The notes beneath the pieces were generated by a model. It was not told where the DNA came from, did not search any database, and saw only the letters and a list, made by a program, of their open reading frames with translations. The position numbers were made by a program, and so were the translations under genes. This document shows, in pieces, positions 32,815-41,125 of a stretch of 64,000 nucleotides of DNA (positions are counted from its first letter, which is position 1; each line of letters begins with the position of its first letter). Source of the stretch: Burkholderiales bacterium (lineage in GTDB: Bacteria > Pseudomonadota > Gammaproteobacteria > Burkholderiales > SG8-39); NCBI GenBank assembly GCA_027493935.1, contig JAOSJV010000011.1:1-64000 (forward strand), given 5' to 3'.

Positions 32815-33586
32815 CTACTGCGCGGTCCAGCCGCCGTCGACGACGAGGCTGGTTCCGGTGATGAGGGAGGCTGCCGGCGAGGCGAGGAAGACCACCGCAG
32901 CGCCGACCTCCGCGGGCTGCGCGAGCCGGCCGAGCGGGATGCGGCCGTACACCCAGTCGCGGAACTCGGCGCGCTCGAACATCGGACGCGTCATCGGCGT
33001 CTCGACGAAGGTCGGCGCGACCGAGTTGACGCGGATCCCCGCGCGGCGCGAGCTCGACCGCCATCGCCTTGGTGAGCCCCTCGAGCGCGTGCTTCGTCAT
33101 GCAGTAGACCGTGCGCCCGGCGGCGCCGACGTGGCCCATCTGCGAGGACATGTTGAGGATCGCGCCGCCGCGCGCCTTGCGGTCCGGCGCCTCCAGCATC
33201 TTGCGTGCGGCCGCCTGCGCGGCGAGGAACGCCGCGCGCACGTTGAGATCGAGCAGCCGGTCGAGATGCGCCTCGCTGACCTCGACGAACGGCTCCGGGA
33301 TGTTGGTGCCGGCGTTGTTCACCATCACGTCGAGAGACGGCAGGGCCGCGACCGCCTGCCTGAGCGCGGCGGCGTCGGTCACGTCGCAAGGATAGGGGTG
33401 CGCATGCCCGCCGCGCCCGCCGATCTCGGCCACCGCCGACTCGAGGTCGCCGGCCGAGCGCGCGAGCAGCCACACCTCGGCGCCGGCATCGGCGAGCGCG
33501 CCGGCGACCCCGCGGCCGATGCCGCGGCCCGCGCCGGTCACGAGCGCGCGGCGCCCCGCGAGCGGCCGCGCCGGGCCGGCGCTCAC
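32815..33586 (-). CDS. Short-chain dehydrogenase/reductase, one frameshift
   Basis: A 256-residue NAD(P)-dependent oxidoreductase. Rossmann motif [18 protein letters not shown] is at residues 11-28, NNAG in [14 protein letters not shown], the catalytic Ser in [10 protein letters not shown] and Tyr-x3-Lys in [13 protein letters not shown]. An extra base in the run at 33037-33040 breaks the frame after VELAPRG; repaired, it continues [15 protein letters not shown] and ends with VVDGGWTAQ. The GTG start at 33586 overlaps the TGA of the HisD-like gene (GTGA), so the two are translationally coupled and probably act on the same alcohol substrate. Confidence 0.87.
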
Positions 33587-34896
33587 GCCACGCGCGCCTT
33601 GCGCGCGCCGAGGCCGACGTCGCGCCCGCCGTAACGCCGCAGGCGCAGGTCGGCCTGTTCCTTGTGGCCCCAAAAGCGCTCGATCGCGCAGAGGCGCGAG
33701 CAGTACTCGCCGATCGCGACGCTCGCCTCCGGCGTGATCTCCTGGTAGGTGCAAGTCTTCAGGAACTTGCCGACCCACAGCCCGCCGGTGTAGCGCGCCG
33801 CGCCCATCGTCGGCAGCGTGTGGTTGGTGCCGATCACCTTGTCACCGTAGGACACGTTGGTCTCCGGACCGAGGAAGAGCGCACCGTAGTTGCGCATGCG
33901 CTCGAGGAACCAGCGCGGCTCGCGCGCGAGCACCTCGACGTGCTCGGCGGCGACGCGGTCCGCCTCGGCCACCGCCTCCTCGCGCGAATCGACGACGATG
34001 ATCTCGCCGTAGTCGCGCCAGGCCACGCCGGCGACGTCGGCGGTCGGCAGCAGCGCGAGCTGGCGCTCGATCTCCGCCGGCAGCGCCTCGGCGAGCGTGC
34101 GCGAGGTCGTGATCAGGATCGCCGGGCTGGTCGGCCCGTGCTCGGCCTGGCCGAGGAGGTCGGTCGCGACCATCTCCACGTCGGCCGAGTCGTCCGCGAT
34201 CACCAGGATCTCGGTCGGACCGGCGAAGAGGTCGATGCCGACGCGCCCGAACAGCTGGCGCTTCGCCTCGGCGACGTAGGCGTTGCCCGGCCCGACCAGC
34301 ATGTCGACCGGCCGGATCGCTTCGGTGCCGAGCGCCATCGCCGCGACCGCCTGGACGCCGCCCAGCACGTAGATCTCGTCGGCGCCGCCGAGCACCATCG
34401 CCGCGATCGTCTCGGGATGCGGTGCGCCCTGGCTCGGCGGCGTGCACGCGACGATGCGCCCGACGCCCGCGGTACGCGCGGTGACGATGCTCATGTGCGC
34501 CGAGGCGACCATCGGATAGCGTCCGCCCGGCACGTAGCAGCCGACGCTCTCGATCGGGATATTGCGGTGGCCGAGCTTCACGCCCGGCAGCGTCTCGACC
34601 TCGATGTCCTTGAGCGCCGCGCGCTGGTGCTCGGCGAAGCGGCGGATCTGCGCCTGCGCGAACCTGATATCGGCGAGAGTGTCCGGCGCCACCCGGCGCA
34701 CGATCGCGTCGAGCTCGACCTGCCCGAGGCGGAAGCTCGCCGGCGACCACCCGTCGAACCTGGCCGATAACTCGCGTACAGCCTCGTCGCCGCGCGCGGC
34801 GACGTCCCGCAGGATCGACTCAACCGCCTGGCGTACGCTTGCGTCGTGCGCGTCGCTGATCGCGCGGTCGATGCGCCGCTTGAGAACTGTGACCAT
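33583..34896 (-). CDS. HisD-family NAD-dependent alcohol dehydrogenase
   Basis: A 437-residue protein of the histidinol dehydrogenase family, which oxidises alcohols in two steps to acids with zinc and NAD. Zinc and substrate regions include [50 protein letters not shown] [16 protein letters not shown] and [20 protein letters not shown]. The C-terminal [17 protein letters not shown] is unlike biosynthetic HisD and matches the catabolic branch that includes sulfopropanediol 3-dehydrogenase (HpsN), as I recall it. Pairing with an SDR and the lack of other his genes support a catabolic role. The exact substrate cannot be told. Start at 34896 ([13 protein letters not shown]). Intact. Confidence 0.85.
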   Translation of the reverse strand: MVTVLKRRIDRAISDAHDASVRQAVESILRDVAARGDEAVRELSARFDGWSPASFRLGQVELDAIVRRVAPDTLADIRFAQAQIRRFAEHQRAALKDIEVETLPGVKLGHRNIPIESVGCYVPGGRYPMVASAHMSIVTARTAGVGRIVACTPPSQGAPHPETIAAMVLGGADEIYVLGGVQAVAAMALGTEAIRPVDMLVGPGNAYVAEAKRQLFGRVGIDLFAGPTEILVIADDSADVEMVATDLLGQAEHGPTSPAILITTSRTLAEALPAEIERQLALLPTADVAGVAWRDYGEIIVVDSREEAVAEADRVAAEHVEVLAREPRWFLERMRNYGALFLGPETNVSYGDKVIGTNHTLPTMGAARYTGGLWVGKFLKTCTYQEITPEASVAIGEYCSRLCAIERFWGHKEQADLRLRRYGGRDVGLGARKARVA

Positions 34897-35021
34897 CGCG
34901 CCTCCTCCGTACCGTGCCGCGGGATCGCGCCCCGCGAAAGCGCTCCACGGTAGCAGCCGCGCGGCCGACGCGTCAATTTGGCGCCGGCCACGCGAGGCGC
35001 GGGCGAGGCCACCTGCCCGGC

Positions 35022-35467
35022 TCAGGCCCGGCCGGCGGCGAGGACGCGTTGGTCGGCGCGGCCCGGCACAGCGTGCGGCGCCGGTTTCACGGCGAGCGCG
35101 CCGTCGCCGATCAGCCAGTGGGCGAGCGAGGCCGCGATGAGGAACGCCGGATACTCCCAGCCGCCGTTGGCATTGGTGAAGAGCCAGCCGTTCGGAACGT
35201 GCGTCCACATCGCCACTGCCATCACCGGCACGAGCGCGGCAGAGACGTGGCGCCCATAGAATCCGGCAAGGATCGCGAGCCCGCCGGCGAGCTCGAGCAG
35301 GAACACCGGCCAGGCCATGAAGCTCGGCAGGCCCTGGCTTGCCAGGAACCCGGCGAACCCGTCCATGGTGAACACCAGCGGCTGAGCGAGGCGTGCGCGA
35401 GCCACATCGCGCCGAGCGCGAGCCGCAGAAGGAGCGCCCCGTAAGGCGCGGTGTGCTTGTCGATCAT
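35022..35467 (-). CDS. DoxX-family membrane protein, one frameshift
   Basis: A small integral membrane protein of about 149 residues with four predicted helices: [15 protein letters not shown] near 10-24, [34 protein letters not shown] and the C-terminal [20 protein letters not shown]. DoxX family members include oxidoreductase subunits and proteins linked to thiosulfate or thiol stress. A frame change near 35385 separates the first helix from [18 protein letters not shown]. It is divergent from the LysR gene at 35553, with only 85 AT-rich bases between, so that LysR is the likely regulator. The 125-base gap to the HisD-like start holds nothing obvious. Confidence 0.8.
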
Positions 35468-35552
35468 CTTCGGTCTCCTCGTCTGGTACTGCGGTTTGAA
35501 CTGCGACGGCAGGCAATGTACGATTGCGAGAAAGCAAAGAAAATAGGCAAAT

Positions 35553-36479
35553 ATGAAATCTTCTATTGCAGAATCGCCAACGACTGCGCAGGCGCAGCGC
35601 CTGTCCGACTGGGACGATCTGCGCGTGGTGCTCGCGCTCGCCCGCGGCCGCACGCTGCAGGACGCGGCGCGGCGGCTCGGCGGCGACCCGTCGACCGTGT
35701 TCCGCCGCGCGCGCGCGGTCGAGAAGCGCCTCGGGGTGAAGCTCTTCGAGCGCACCCGCGAGGGGTATCTGCTCACGGAGGCCGGCGAGGCCGCGGCGCA
35801 CGCCGCCGAGCGGGTGGAGGCCGAGGTGCTCACGCTCGAGTCGAACGTCGGGTGCGGGGACGCCGCCCCGGCCGGCACCCTGCGCGTCACCACCACCGAC
35901 ACGATCCTGAACGACCTGCTCTTGCCGCGGCTGCCGGCATTCGCGGCGCGCTACCCGGAGATCCGGCTCGAGCTCGCCGCGGCGAACGAGTTCGTCGACC
36001 TCACCAAGCGCGACGCCGATGTCGCGATCCGCTCGACGCGCAAGCCGCCCGGGCACCTCGTCGGCCGCCCGCTCGGGCCGGTACGCTGGGCGCTCTACGC
36101 GCAGCGCAAGCTCGCCCGCGGCCTTGCCGAGCGCGCCGCGCTGGAGGCCGCGCGCTGGGTTGCGCTCGACGACTCGCTCGCACAGCACCCATCGCGGCGC
36201 TGGCGGGAACGCCACTTCCCCAAGGCGAACGTCGTGCTGCGGCTGAACTCGGTGTCCGCGACTCGCCTTGCGCTCGATCACGGCGTCGGCGTGGGCGTGC
36301 TGCCCTGCTTCGTCGGCGACGCGAGCCGCGAGCTCGCCCGCGTCGGCGGGCCGATTGCCGATCTCGACTCGGAGCAATGGGTCCTCACCCACCGGGACTA
36401 CCGGAGCCTCGCCCGCGTGCGCGCCTTCTTCGCGTTCGCGGAGGCGTCGGTCGCGCCGGTGCTCGGGCGCCACGCCTAG
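35553..36479 (+). CDS. LysR-family transcriptional regulator
   Basis: A 308-residue regulator. The HTH lies at residues 18-75 (LRVVLALARGRTLQDAARRL, DPSTVFRRARAVEKRLGVKL, LFERTREGYLLTEAGEA), followed by the substrate-binding domain with LRVTTTDTILNDLLLPRLPA and GVGVGVLPCFVGD. This sequence type, with WDDLRVVLALARGRTLQDAA at the front, is the LysR branch often found next to DoxX genes. It is divergent from doxX, and the spacer contains direct repeats GCAAAG and GGCAAA near 35535-35550, in the AT-rich stretch. Effector unknown. Intact. Confidence 0.88.
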   Translation: MKSSIAESPTTAQAQRLSDWDDLRVVLALARGRTLQDAARRLGGDPSTVFRRARAVEKRLGVKLFERTREGYLLTEAGEAAAHAAERVEAEVLTLESNVGCGDAAPAGTLRVTTTDTILNDLLLPRLPAFAARYPEIRLELAAANEFVDLTKRDADVAIRSTRKPPGHLVGRPLGPVRWALYAQRKLARGLAERAALEAARWVALDDSLAQHPSRRWRERHFPKANVVLRLNSVSATRLALDHGVGVGVLPCFVGDASRELARVGGPIADLDSEQWVLTHRDYRSLARVRAFFAFAEASVAPVLGRHA

Positions 36480-36537
36480 CCCCCGGGCTCGCGCCGCCCT
36501 TGCGCGGGCGCGCCGGCGCGGCTACCTTCCGGTGCCG

Positions 36538-38202
36538 ATGCCGACATCAACCGCCGCGCTGCTGCGCAAGCTCGAAGCGACGCGCCTCGACTACGGCCCG
36601 GGGCGCGCTGCACGGAAGCGCCGTCTGCTCGACGCGCTCGCGCGCGCGGCTGCGCTCCCCGCCCAGGTGCTGCGGCTGCACGAGCATCTGCTCTTCCTGC
36701 GCGCGTACCCGGACGATCGGGCGCTGCACGCGCGCGCCGGGCGCATGCTCGCGCGCTTCGAGCGCCGCGCGGACCTGCGCCGGCATCGCGCCGCGCTCGC
36801 CGACTCGGGCATCGCCGGCACCGCCATCCACTACGCGTTCTTCTGGCCGACCGCGCGCTGGCTCGCCGCGCGCTGGCCCGCGCAGCTCGCGATCGACTGG
36901 GACGGCCTCGAGGCGCCCGAGCGGCTCGCCGCGGCGCTGCCGCAGCTCGTGACGCCGGTGGAGGCGCTGTGGCTGCGCGGCGCGGGCGTCGCGCCGCGGC
37001 GCGCGCTCGAGCGCCTGCGCGGGCGCCGCACGACAGACGGCGCCTTCCTCGTGCAGCGCGTCGCGGCGCTGCCGGGTGACGACTTCACGCGCGAGGCCTA
37101 CTTCGACGCCCTCGACACCCCGCTCGTGCTCGCTCCGACCAGGGACACGCCGTCGCGGACGCGCGAGCACCATGCGGTTGCAGCGCTCGCCTTTCGCATG
37201 CGCGTGCCGGAGCGCGCCCGGCCGGACATCGCGCGCGAGCTCGCGCGACCGCCGCGCGCAGTGCGCCGCGCGCCGGCCGCCGAGGCGCGCCGCCTGATCG
37301 ACCTCGGCCGCGGCGCGATGGCGACGCGCGGGCGCGATCTCGATGCGTTCGCCTACGGCAATTCGGCGCGACGTGCGCGTCGTCGACGACGGCGATGGCC
37401 TCGCCTGGGCGATCATCGGCGTCGCACCCGAGCGCCGACCGGTGCTACGCGCGCTCTACGGCGTGCTTACGCTGCGCAACGGCGTGCCGATCGGCTACCT
37501 CGACATCCACGTGCTCTTCGGCTGCGCAGATCTCGCGTACAACACCTTCGAGACCTTCCGCGGCGCCGAGGCGGCGTTCGTGCTCGCGCGACTCCTGGCG
37601 GCACTCAAGCACGTCCTCGGCGCGACCTCGTTCACGCTCGCGCCGTACCAGCTCGGCCGCGACAACGACGAAGCGCTCGCCTCCGGGCGCGTGGTGGTTC
37701 TACTACAAGCTCGGCTTTCGCCCGCGCAGCGCGGCGGTGCGGCGCGTGGCGCGCGGCGAGCTCGCGCGGCTGCGTGCCGATCCGCGCCACCGGTCGCCGG
37801 CGCGCACGCTCGCACGCCTGGCCGGCGACTATCTCTACTTCGAGGCGGCAGGCGCCCGCGCGCCGCACTGGCCGACCCTGGATCTGCTCGGAGCGCGCGT
37901 CGCCGCACGCCTCGCGCGCGCCGGCGCCGATCGCGAGACCGCGGTGGCGCGCGAGCGTGCGCGCCGCGATGCGGTTGCTCGGCGTCGCGCGGCTGCGCAG
38001 CGCCGACGAGCGCCGCGCATGGTCGCGCTGGGCGCCGATCGTCGCGGTGCTGCCCGGCGTCGCGCGCTGGCCGGCGCGCGACCGGCGCGCGCTCGCGCGG
38101 GTCATCTCGGCGAAGGGTGGCCGCAGCGAGGACGCCTACCTCGCGCGCTTCGCCGCGCACCCGCGGCTCGGCGCGGTACTGCGGCGGCTGACCGGCGCGT
38201 GA
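36538..38202 (+). CDS. Large conserved protein of unknown function, several frameshifts
   Basis: Coding bias and alternating frames indicate one protein of about 555 residues. Block 1 (36538-37370) starts MPTSTAALLRKLEATRLDYG and includes HEHLLFLRAYPDDRALHARA, AIHYAFFWPTARWLA and REAYFDALDTPLVLAPTRDT. After a frame change near 37370 comes VRVVDDGDGLAWAIIGVAPE and YLDIHVLFGCADLAYNTFET, then near 37690 WWFYYKLGFRPRS, and after another near 37975 LLGVARLRSADERRAWSRWA to the stop. The YKLGF segment and its setting resemble the end of a GNAT acetyltransferase fold, but this is a guess. At least three indels are required. I recall similar unnamed proteins in Burkholderiales and Xanthomonadales. Ends three bases before the convergent FAD oxidoreductase stop. 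Confidence 0.6.
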   Translation: MPTSTAALLRKLEATRLDYGPGRAARKRRLLDALARAAALPAQVLRLHEHLLFLRAYPDDRALHARAGRMLARFERRADLRRHRAALADSGIAGTAIHYAFFWPTARWLAARWPAQLAIDWDGLEAPERLAAALPQLVTPVEALWLRGAGVAPRRALERLRGRRTTDGAFLVQRVAALPGDDFTREAYFDALDTPLVLAPTRDTPSRTREHHAVAALAFRMRVPERARPDIARELARPPRAVRRAPAAEARRLIDLGRGAMATRGRDLDAFAYGNSARRARRRRRRWPRLGDHRRRTRAPTGATRALRRAYAAQRRADRLPRHPRALRLRRSRVQHLRDLPRRRGGVRARATPGGTQARPRRDLVHARAVPARPRQRRSARLRARGGSTTSSAFARAARRCGAWRAASSRGCVPIRATGRRRARSHAWPATISTSRRQAPARRTGRPWICSERASPHASRAPAPIARPRWRASVRAAMRLLGVARLRSADERRAWSRWAPIVAVLPGVARWPARDRRALARVISAKGGRSEDAYLARFAAHPRLGAVLRRLTGA

Positions 38203-38205
38203 CGA

Positions 38206-39330
38206 TCAGCGGCGCAGGCGCCCCGGCGAAAGCGCGGCGGCGGTGACGCCGAGGGCGGCGATCGCCGGCGGCAGCGACACACCGACGAGCTCGTTCGCCG
38301 CAACCTCGCCGGCGGCCGCCGCGCTCTGAATGCCGAAGCCGCCTTGCCCGGCGAGCCAGAAGAAGCGTTCGTCGCGCGGGTCGAAGCCGATCACGATGTC
38401 GCCGTCGGGCGAGAACGTGCGCAACCCCGCCCACGTGCGCGCCGGCCGGCGGATTTCGAGCGTGGTCGCCGTGGCGATCCGGTCGATGCCGAGCGCGATG
38501 TCGAGCTCCTCGGGCCGCACGTCCTGCGCCACGGTGGGGTCGGCGTTGGCGGGCGAGCCGAGCAGCTGCCGCGCGTCGGGCTTGAAGTAGAAGCTCTCGT
38601 CGGCGGCGAGCACGGCCGGCCAGTGCTCGATCGTGGCGCCGGGCGGCGCCGCGAAGACGAACGCGCTGCGCCGCCGCGGCTCGAGCCCGAGCGGCGCGAG
38701 GCCGGCGCGGCGCGCGACCTCGTCGGCCCAGGCACCCGCGGCGTTCACGATCACGTCCGCCTCGAACACACCTGCCGTGGTGGCGATGCGCCAGCCCGCG
38801 CCCGCGCGATCGAGCGCGCTCGCCTCGGCGCCGGCGACGAGCTCGGCGCCGGCCGCGCGCGCGCCGCGCAGGAACCCTTGGAGCAGCGCGTCGACGTCGA
38901 TGTCCATCGCGTCGGGCTCGAGCGCGGCGCCGCGCACCCACTGCGGCCGCAGCACCGGAACCATTTCCCGCGCACGCTCCGCGCCGATGTCGCACATCTC
39001 CACGCCCTCGCGCGCAGCGGTCGCGAGCGTCGTCGCGAGCCGCGACTCCTGCCCGGGGCCCGCGACGTGCAGCAGCCCGCGCGGCGCGAGGATCGGGCGC
39101 GACGCGAACCCCGCCGGCGGGTGATCGTAGAAAGCGCGCGAGACGGCGGTGAGGGCGCGCGCAAGCGGCGGCCCGTAGGTCGGGATGAAGATCGCCGCCG
39201 AGCGCCCGGTGCTGTGATAGCCGGGCTGCGTCTCGCGCTCGAGCAGCAAGACGCGCGCCGCCGGCGCCAGCCGGCGCGCAACCGATGCGCCGGCGATACC
39301 GGCGCCGATCACCGCAAAATGGTAGCGCAT
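38206..39330 (-). CDS. FAD-dependent oxidoreductase (DAO/glycine oxidase-like)
   Basis: A 374-residue flavoprotein. The dinucleotide motif is AVIGAGIAGASVARRLAPAA (residues 6-25) with the second FAD segment LLLERETQPGYHSTGRSAA. The central MDIDVDALLQGFLRGARAAG and C-terminal DGDIVIGFDPRDERFFWLAG with GQGGFGIQSAAAAGEVAA are typical of the DAO family, which oxidises amino acids, sarcosine or 2-hydroxyacids. Substrate not predictable. Intact, single frame. It is preceded on the same strand by the exported methyltransferase gene only after 41 bases (39372), so they may share a transcript. Confidence 0.87.
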   Translation of the reverse strand: MRYHFAVIGAGIAGASVARRLAPAARVLLLERETQPGYHSTGRSAAIFIPTYGPPLARALTAVSRAFYDHPPAGFASRPILAPRGLLHVAGPGQESRLATTLATAAREGVEMCDIGAERAREMVPVLRPQWVRGAALEPDAMDIDVDALLQGFLRGARAAGAELVAGAEASALDRAGAGWRIATTAGVFEADVIVNAAGAWADEVARRAGLAPLGLEPRRRSAFVFAAPPGATIEHWPAVLAADESFYFKPDARQLLGSPANADPTVAQDVRPEELDIALGIDRIATATTLEIRRPARTWAGLRTFSPDGDIVIGFDPRDERFFWLAGQGGFGIQSAAAAGEVAANELVGVSLPPAIAALGVTAAALSPGRLRR

Positions 39331-39371
39331 CGCATCAGTATCGCGCAGCCGGGCACGCTGCCGACACCCGC

Positions 39372-40046
39372 TCAGGGTTCGGCGCGGGCGAAGACCAGAA
39401 AATACTGGTGCGGCAGGAACTCATGCGTCGCGACCCGACGGAGGCCAGCTGCGGCGAGCTCCGAGGACACCCGATCGGGCGCGATCCGCGCGTGCCGCGG
39501 CGGTCCGACCGGCGCGTCGAGCTTGAAATCGATGATCGCGACGCGGCCACCGGGCTTCAGCGCAGCGGCAAGCTTGCGGAAGTACGCCGTGCGACCGGGC
39601 ACGTGATGATAGGTGTCGACCAGGATCGCCAGGTCGACCGGGGCCGGCAGCCGCGCGTCGTCCGGGCGTGCCAGGTGCGCGGTCAGGTTTGCGAGCCCTT
39701 CGCGCGCCGCGCGCGCGCTCAGGTGCTCGACCATGCCCGGCTCGACGTCGGCACCGAAGACCCGCCCTTGCGGCAGCGCGCGGGCGAGACGCACCGCGAA
39801 GTAGCCGGTGCCAGCGCCGATGTCGGCGACCACCGCGTCGGGCGCCAGCGCGAGTGCCTGGATGACCTCGGCCGGCTTCTGCCACTGATCGCGCGCCGGG
39901 TGGTCGAACACCTCCGCCCAGCGCTCGGGGTTCTCGAAGCGCCCGTGCAGCGGCTGCGCGCCATGCTGGGCGGACACCGGAGTGGCGAGCGCGACGAGGC
40001 CGATGGCCAGCGCAGTGAGCCGTCGGGGAGAGCGTCTCGCGATCAT
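39372..40046 (-). CDS. Class I SAM-dependent methyltransferase with a signal peptide
   Basis: A 224-residue protein. Residues 1-26 look like a Sec signal (IARRSPRRLTALAIGLVALA ending PVSAQ), then the Rossmann methyltransferase follows with motif I VVADIGAGTGYFAVRLARAL, motif II VFGADVEPGMVEHLSA, motif IV PVDLAILVDTYHHVPGR and the post-motif KPGGRVAIIDFKL. SAM is not known to be available in the periplasm, so export is odd, yet similar proteins with signal sequences are widespread. The start at 40046 was chosen because it begins the signal; a longer form from 40136 would add 30 residues and overlap the terminator at 40091-40127, which argues against it. Intact. Confidence 0.82.
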   Translation of the reverse strand: MIARRSPRRLTALAIGLVALATPVSAQHGAQPLHGRFENPERWAEVFDHPARDQWQKPAEVIQALALAPDAVVADIGAGTGYFAVRLARALPQGRVFGADVEPGMVEHLSARAAREGLANLTAHLARPDDARLPAPVDLAILVDTYHHVPGRTAYFRKLAAALKPGGRVAIIDFKLDAPVGPPRHARIAPDRVSSELAAAGLRRVATHEFLPHQYFLVFARAEP

Positions 40047-40090
40047 GCGCGATGGGACACGCTGCCGCGGTCCGGGTTCCGGGCCGGCAC

Positions 40091-40127
40091 AAAAAGAAAA
40101 CGGCCGCGGGAGAATACCCCGCGGCCG
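40091..40127 (-). terminator. Intrinsic terminator after the small lipoprotein gene
   Basis: On the minus strand CGGCCGCGGG-type arms (40118-40127 with 40101-40110) form a stem of about ten GC pairs with a seven-base loop, followed by TTTTCTTTTT at 40100-40091. This is a strong factor-independent terminator for the gene ending at 40218. Confidence 0.85.
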
Positions 40128-40217
40128 CATGTACAAGGATTTGTTCGACTGCTTGTTCTCGCGCCGGCGCGGCCGCTTCGCGGCCCGCGCCCGGCAGCGC
40201 AGCCGGAGAGGCCTGGC

Positions 40218-40367
40218 TCAGCCTCCGCGCATCTCCAGGGTGGTGGAGGCGCCGGACCCCTGTAATCCGTCCGCCGACTTCGCTTTCGCGCCGGAGCACG
40301 CCAACGCGGCGCTGCTCGTCATCGCGAACACGATGGCGGCAGCGATGCTCAGCAATCGACTAGACAT
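40218..40367 (-). CDS. Small 49-residue lipoprotein of unknown function
   Basis: A tiny exported protein. MSSRLLSIAAAIVFAMTSSA starts a lipoprotein signal with the lipobox ALAC (Cys at residue 24), leaving a mature peptide of about 26 residues rich in Ser, Gly and Ala that ends LEMRGG. It has all elements of a real gene: a sigma-70 promoter at 40411-40439, a ribosome binding site matching the 16S tail almost perfectly, and a strong terminator at 40091-40127. Entericidin-like and other toxin or stress lipoproteins have this size, but I see no specific match. It is short enough to be missed by gene callers. Confidence 0.75.
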   Translation of the reverse strand: MSSRLLSIAAAIVFAMTSSAALACSGAKAKSADGLQGSGASTTLEMRGG

Positions 40368-40369
40368 CG

Positions 40370-40382
40370 GATCACCTCCTTT
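40370..40382 (-). promoter_or_regulatory. Near-complete Shine-Dalgarno sequence
   Basis: On the minus strand AAAGGAGGTGATC lies two bases from the next bases before the ATG, complementary over about 12 bases to the 3' end of 16S rRNA (GATCACCTCCTT). Such a long match is exceptional and suggests very efficient initiation, though too strong a match can slow clearance. Confidence 0.85.
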
Positions 40383-40410
40383 CTGCAAGACCGGCACATG
40401 CCGTGACGAA

Positions 40411-40439
40411 AAGATAGCAGAGCCGCCGCGGCGCGACAA
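40411..40439 (-). promoter_or_regulatory. Sigma-70 promoter of the small lipoprotein gene
   Basis: On the minus strand TTGTCG (40439-40434) and TATCTT (40416-40411) are separated by exactly 17 bases (both 4/6 or better to consensus). The predicted start near 40404 gives a leader of about 37 bases ending in the strong ribosome binding site. Confidence 0.65.
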
Positions 40440-40581
40440 ACGGCCCCGCCCGCCGGTGCCAACGATTGCGCTTCCGCGACCCACCGCCTGCAGCGGCGGG
40501 CGCCGCCGCGGGGCGCCGGTCATCCCCGCCTGGCCGTGATTTCCGCCACCGAAACAAATCCTGCCCGGGGGCTCCGGATCG

Positions 40582-40590
40582 TGCTAGAGT
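40582..40590 (+). promoter_or_regulatory. Putative extended -10 promoter of the cold-shock gene
   Basis: TGCTAGAGT fits an extended -10 (TGnTATAAT) with two mismatches in the hexamer; no clear -35 is present. A start near 40597 would give the cold-shock gene a leader of roughly 155 bases, long as is common for csp genes. Confidence 0.45.
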
Positions 40591-40619
40591 GCGTTCCGCA
40601 GGATCTTCAAGAAGTGAGC

Positions 40620-40679
40620 ATGCATTACTGTTACCGTCCTTATCGCCGTTCCCGCGGCGCTGTCGGTTTCCTCCCTTGA
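40620..40679 (+). CDS. Possible 19-residue leader peptide in the csp 5' UTR
   Basis: An ATG at 40620 opens a frame of 19 codons, [19 protein letters not shown], ending TGA at 40677-40679, 73 bases before the cold-shock start. It is rich in Arg and Tyr. A weak GAAGTGAG lies before it. Translation could couple to csp expression or it could be chance; there is no direct proof of coding. Confidence 0.35.
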   Translation: MHYCYRPYRRSRGAVGFLP

Positions 40680-40752
40680 TCTTCGTGCCCGGCCGCCGCG
40701 GCCCGGTCATGCCACGGCTATTCATCATCGATTCGAGGAAAGGAAGTTCAAG

Positions 40753-40956
40753 ATGGCAACCGGAACGGTCAAGTGGTTCAGCGAGGAGAAGGGCTACGGC
40801 TTCATCACCCCCGAAGGCGGCGGCAAGGACCTCTTCGCCCACCACACGGCGATCCAGATGAGCGGGTTCAAGACCCTCAAGGAAGGCCAGCGCGTCGAGT
40901 TCGAGGTGCGTGACGGCCAGAAGGGTCCGCAGGCGGCGAACATCAAGCCGCTCTGA
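40753..40956 (+). CDS. Cold-shock domain protein, CspA family
   Basis: A 67-residue single OB-fold RNA chaperone. RNP1 ([11 protein letters not shown]) and RNP2 (DLFAHHTAI) are both present, and the start [17 protein letters not shown] is typical. It binds single-stranded RNA and melts secondary structure, often at low temperature or in growth. Ribosome binding sequence GGAAAGGAAG lies nine bases upstream. The long leader with a small upstream open frame may provide the usual post-transcriptional control. An intrinsic terminator at 40975-41000 ends the transcript. Confidence 0.96.
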   Translation: MATGTVKWFSEEKGYGFITPEGGGKDLFAHHTAIQMSGFKTLKEGQRVEFEVRDGQKGPQAANIKPL

Positions 40957-40974
40957 GCACACCGTTGCACCAGG

Positions 40975-41000
40975 AAAAGCCCGGGCGACCGGGCTTTTTC
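40975..41000 (+). terminator. Intrinsic terminator after the cold-shock gene
   Basis: AAGCCCGG (40977-40984) pairs exactly with CCGGGCTT (40989-40996) around a four-base GCGA loop, followed by a TTTTTC tract. A-rich upstream bases make it potentially bidirectional. Confidence 0.9.
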
Positions 41001-41125
41001 GTCTCCGGGCGGGTTCGGTCGGGCGCGTCCGCGGTGCGCGTCCGCGCGTAGCATGCCAGAGCGTCCCGCCGCATGCCGGCTGGCGGGCCGGGACGACCAC
41101 GTGCGGCAATCCGGGGAGGCGCGAT

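Noticed and set aside
33583..34896. Histidine-biosynthetic hisD
   Set aside because: The [14 protein letters not shown] region differs from biosynthetic HisD, no other his genes are nearby, and it overlaps an SDR, so a catabolic member is more likely.
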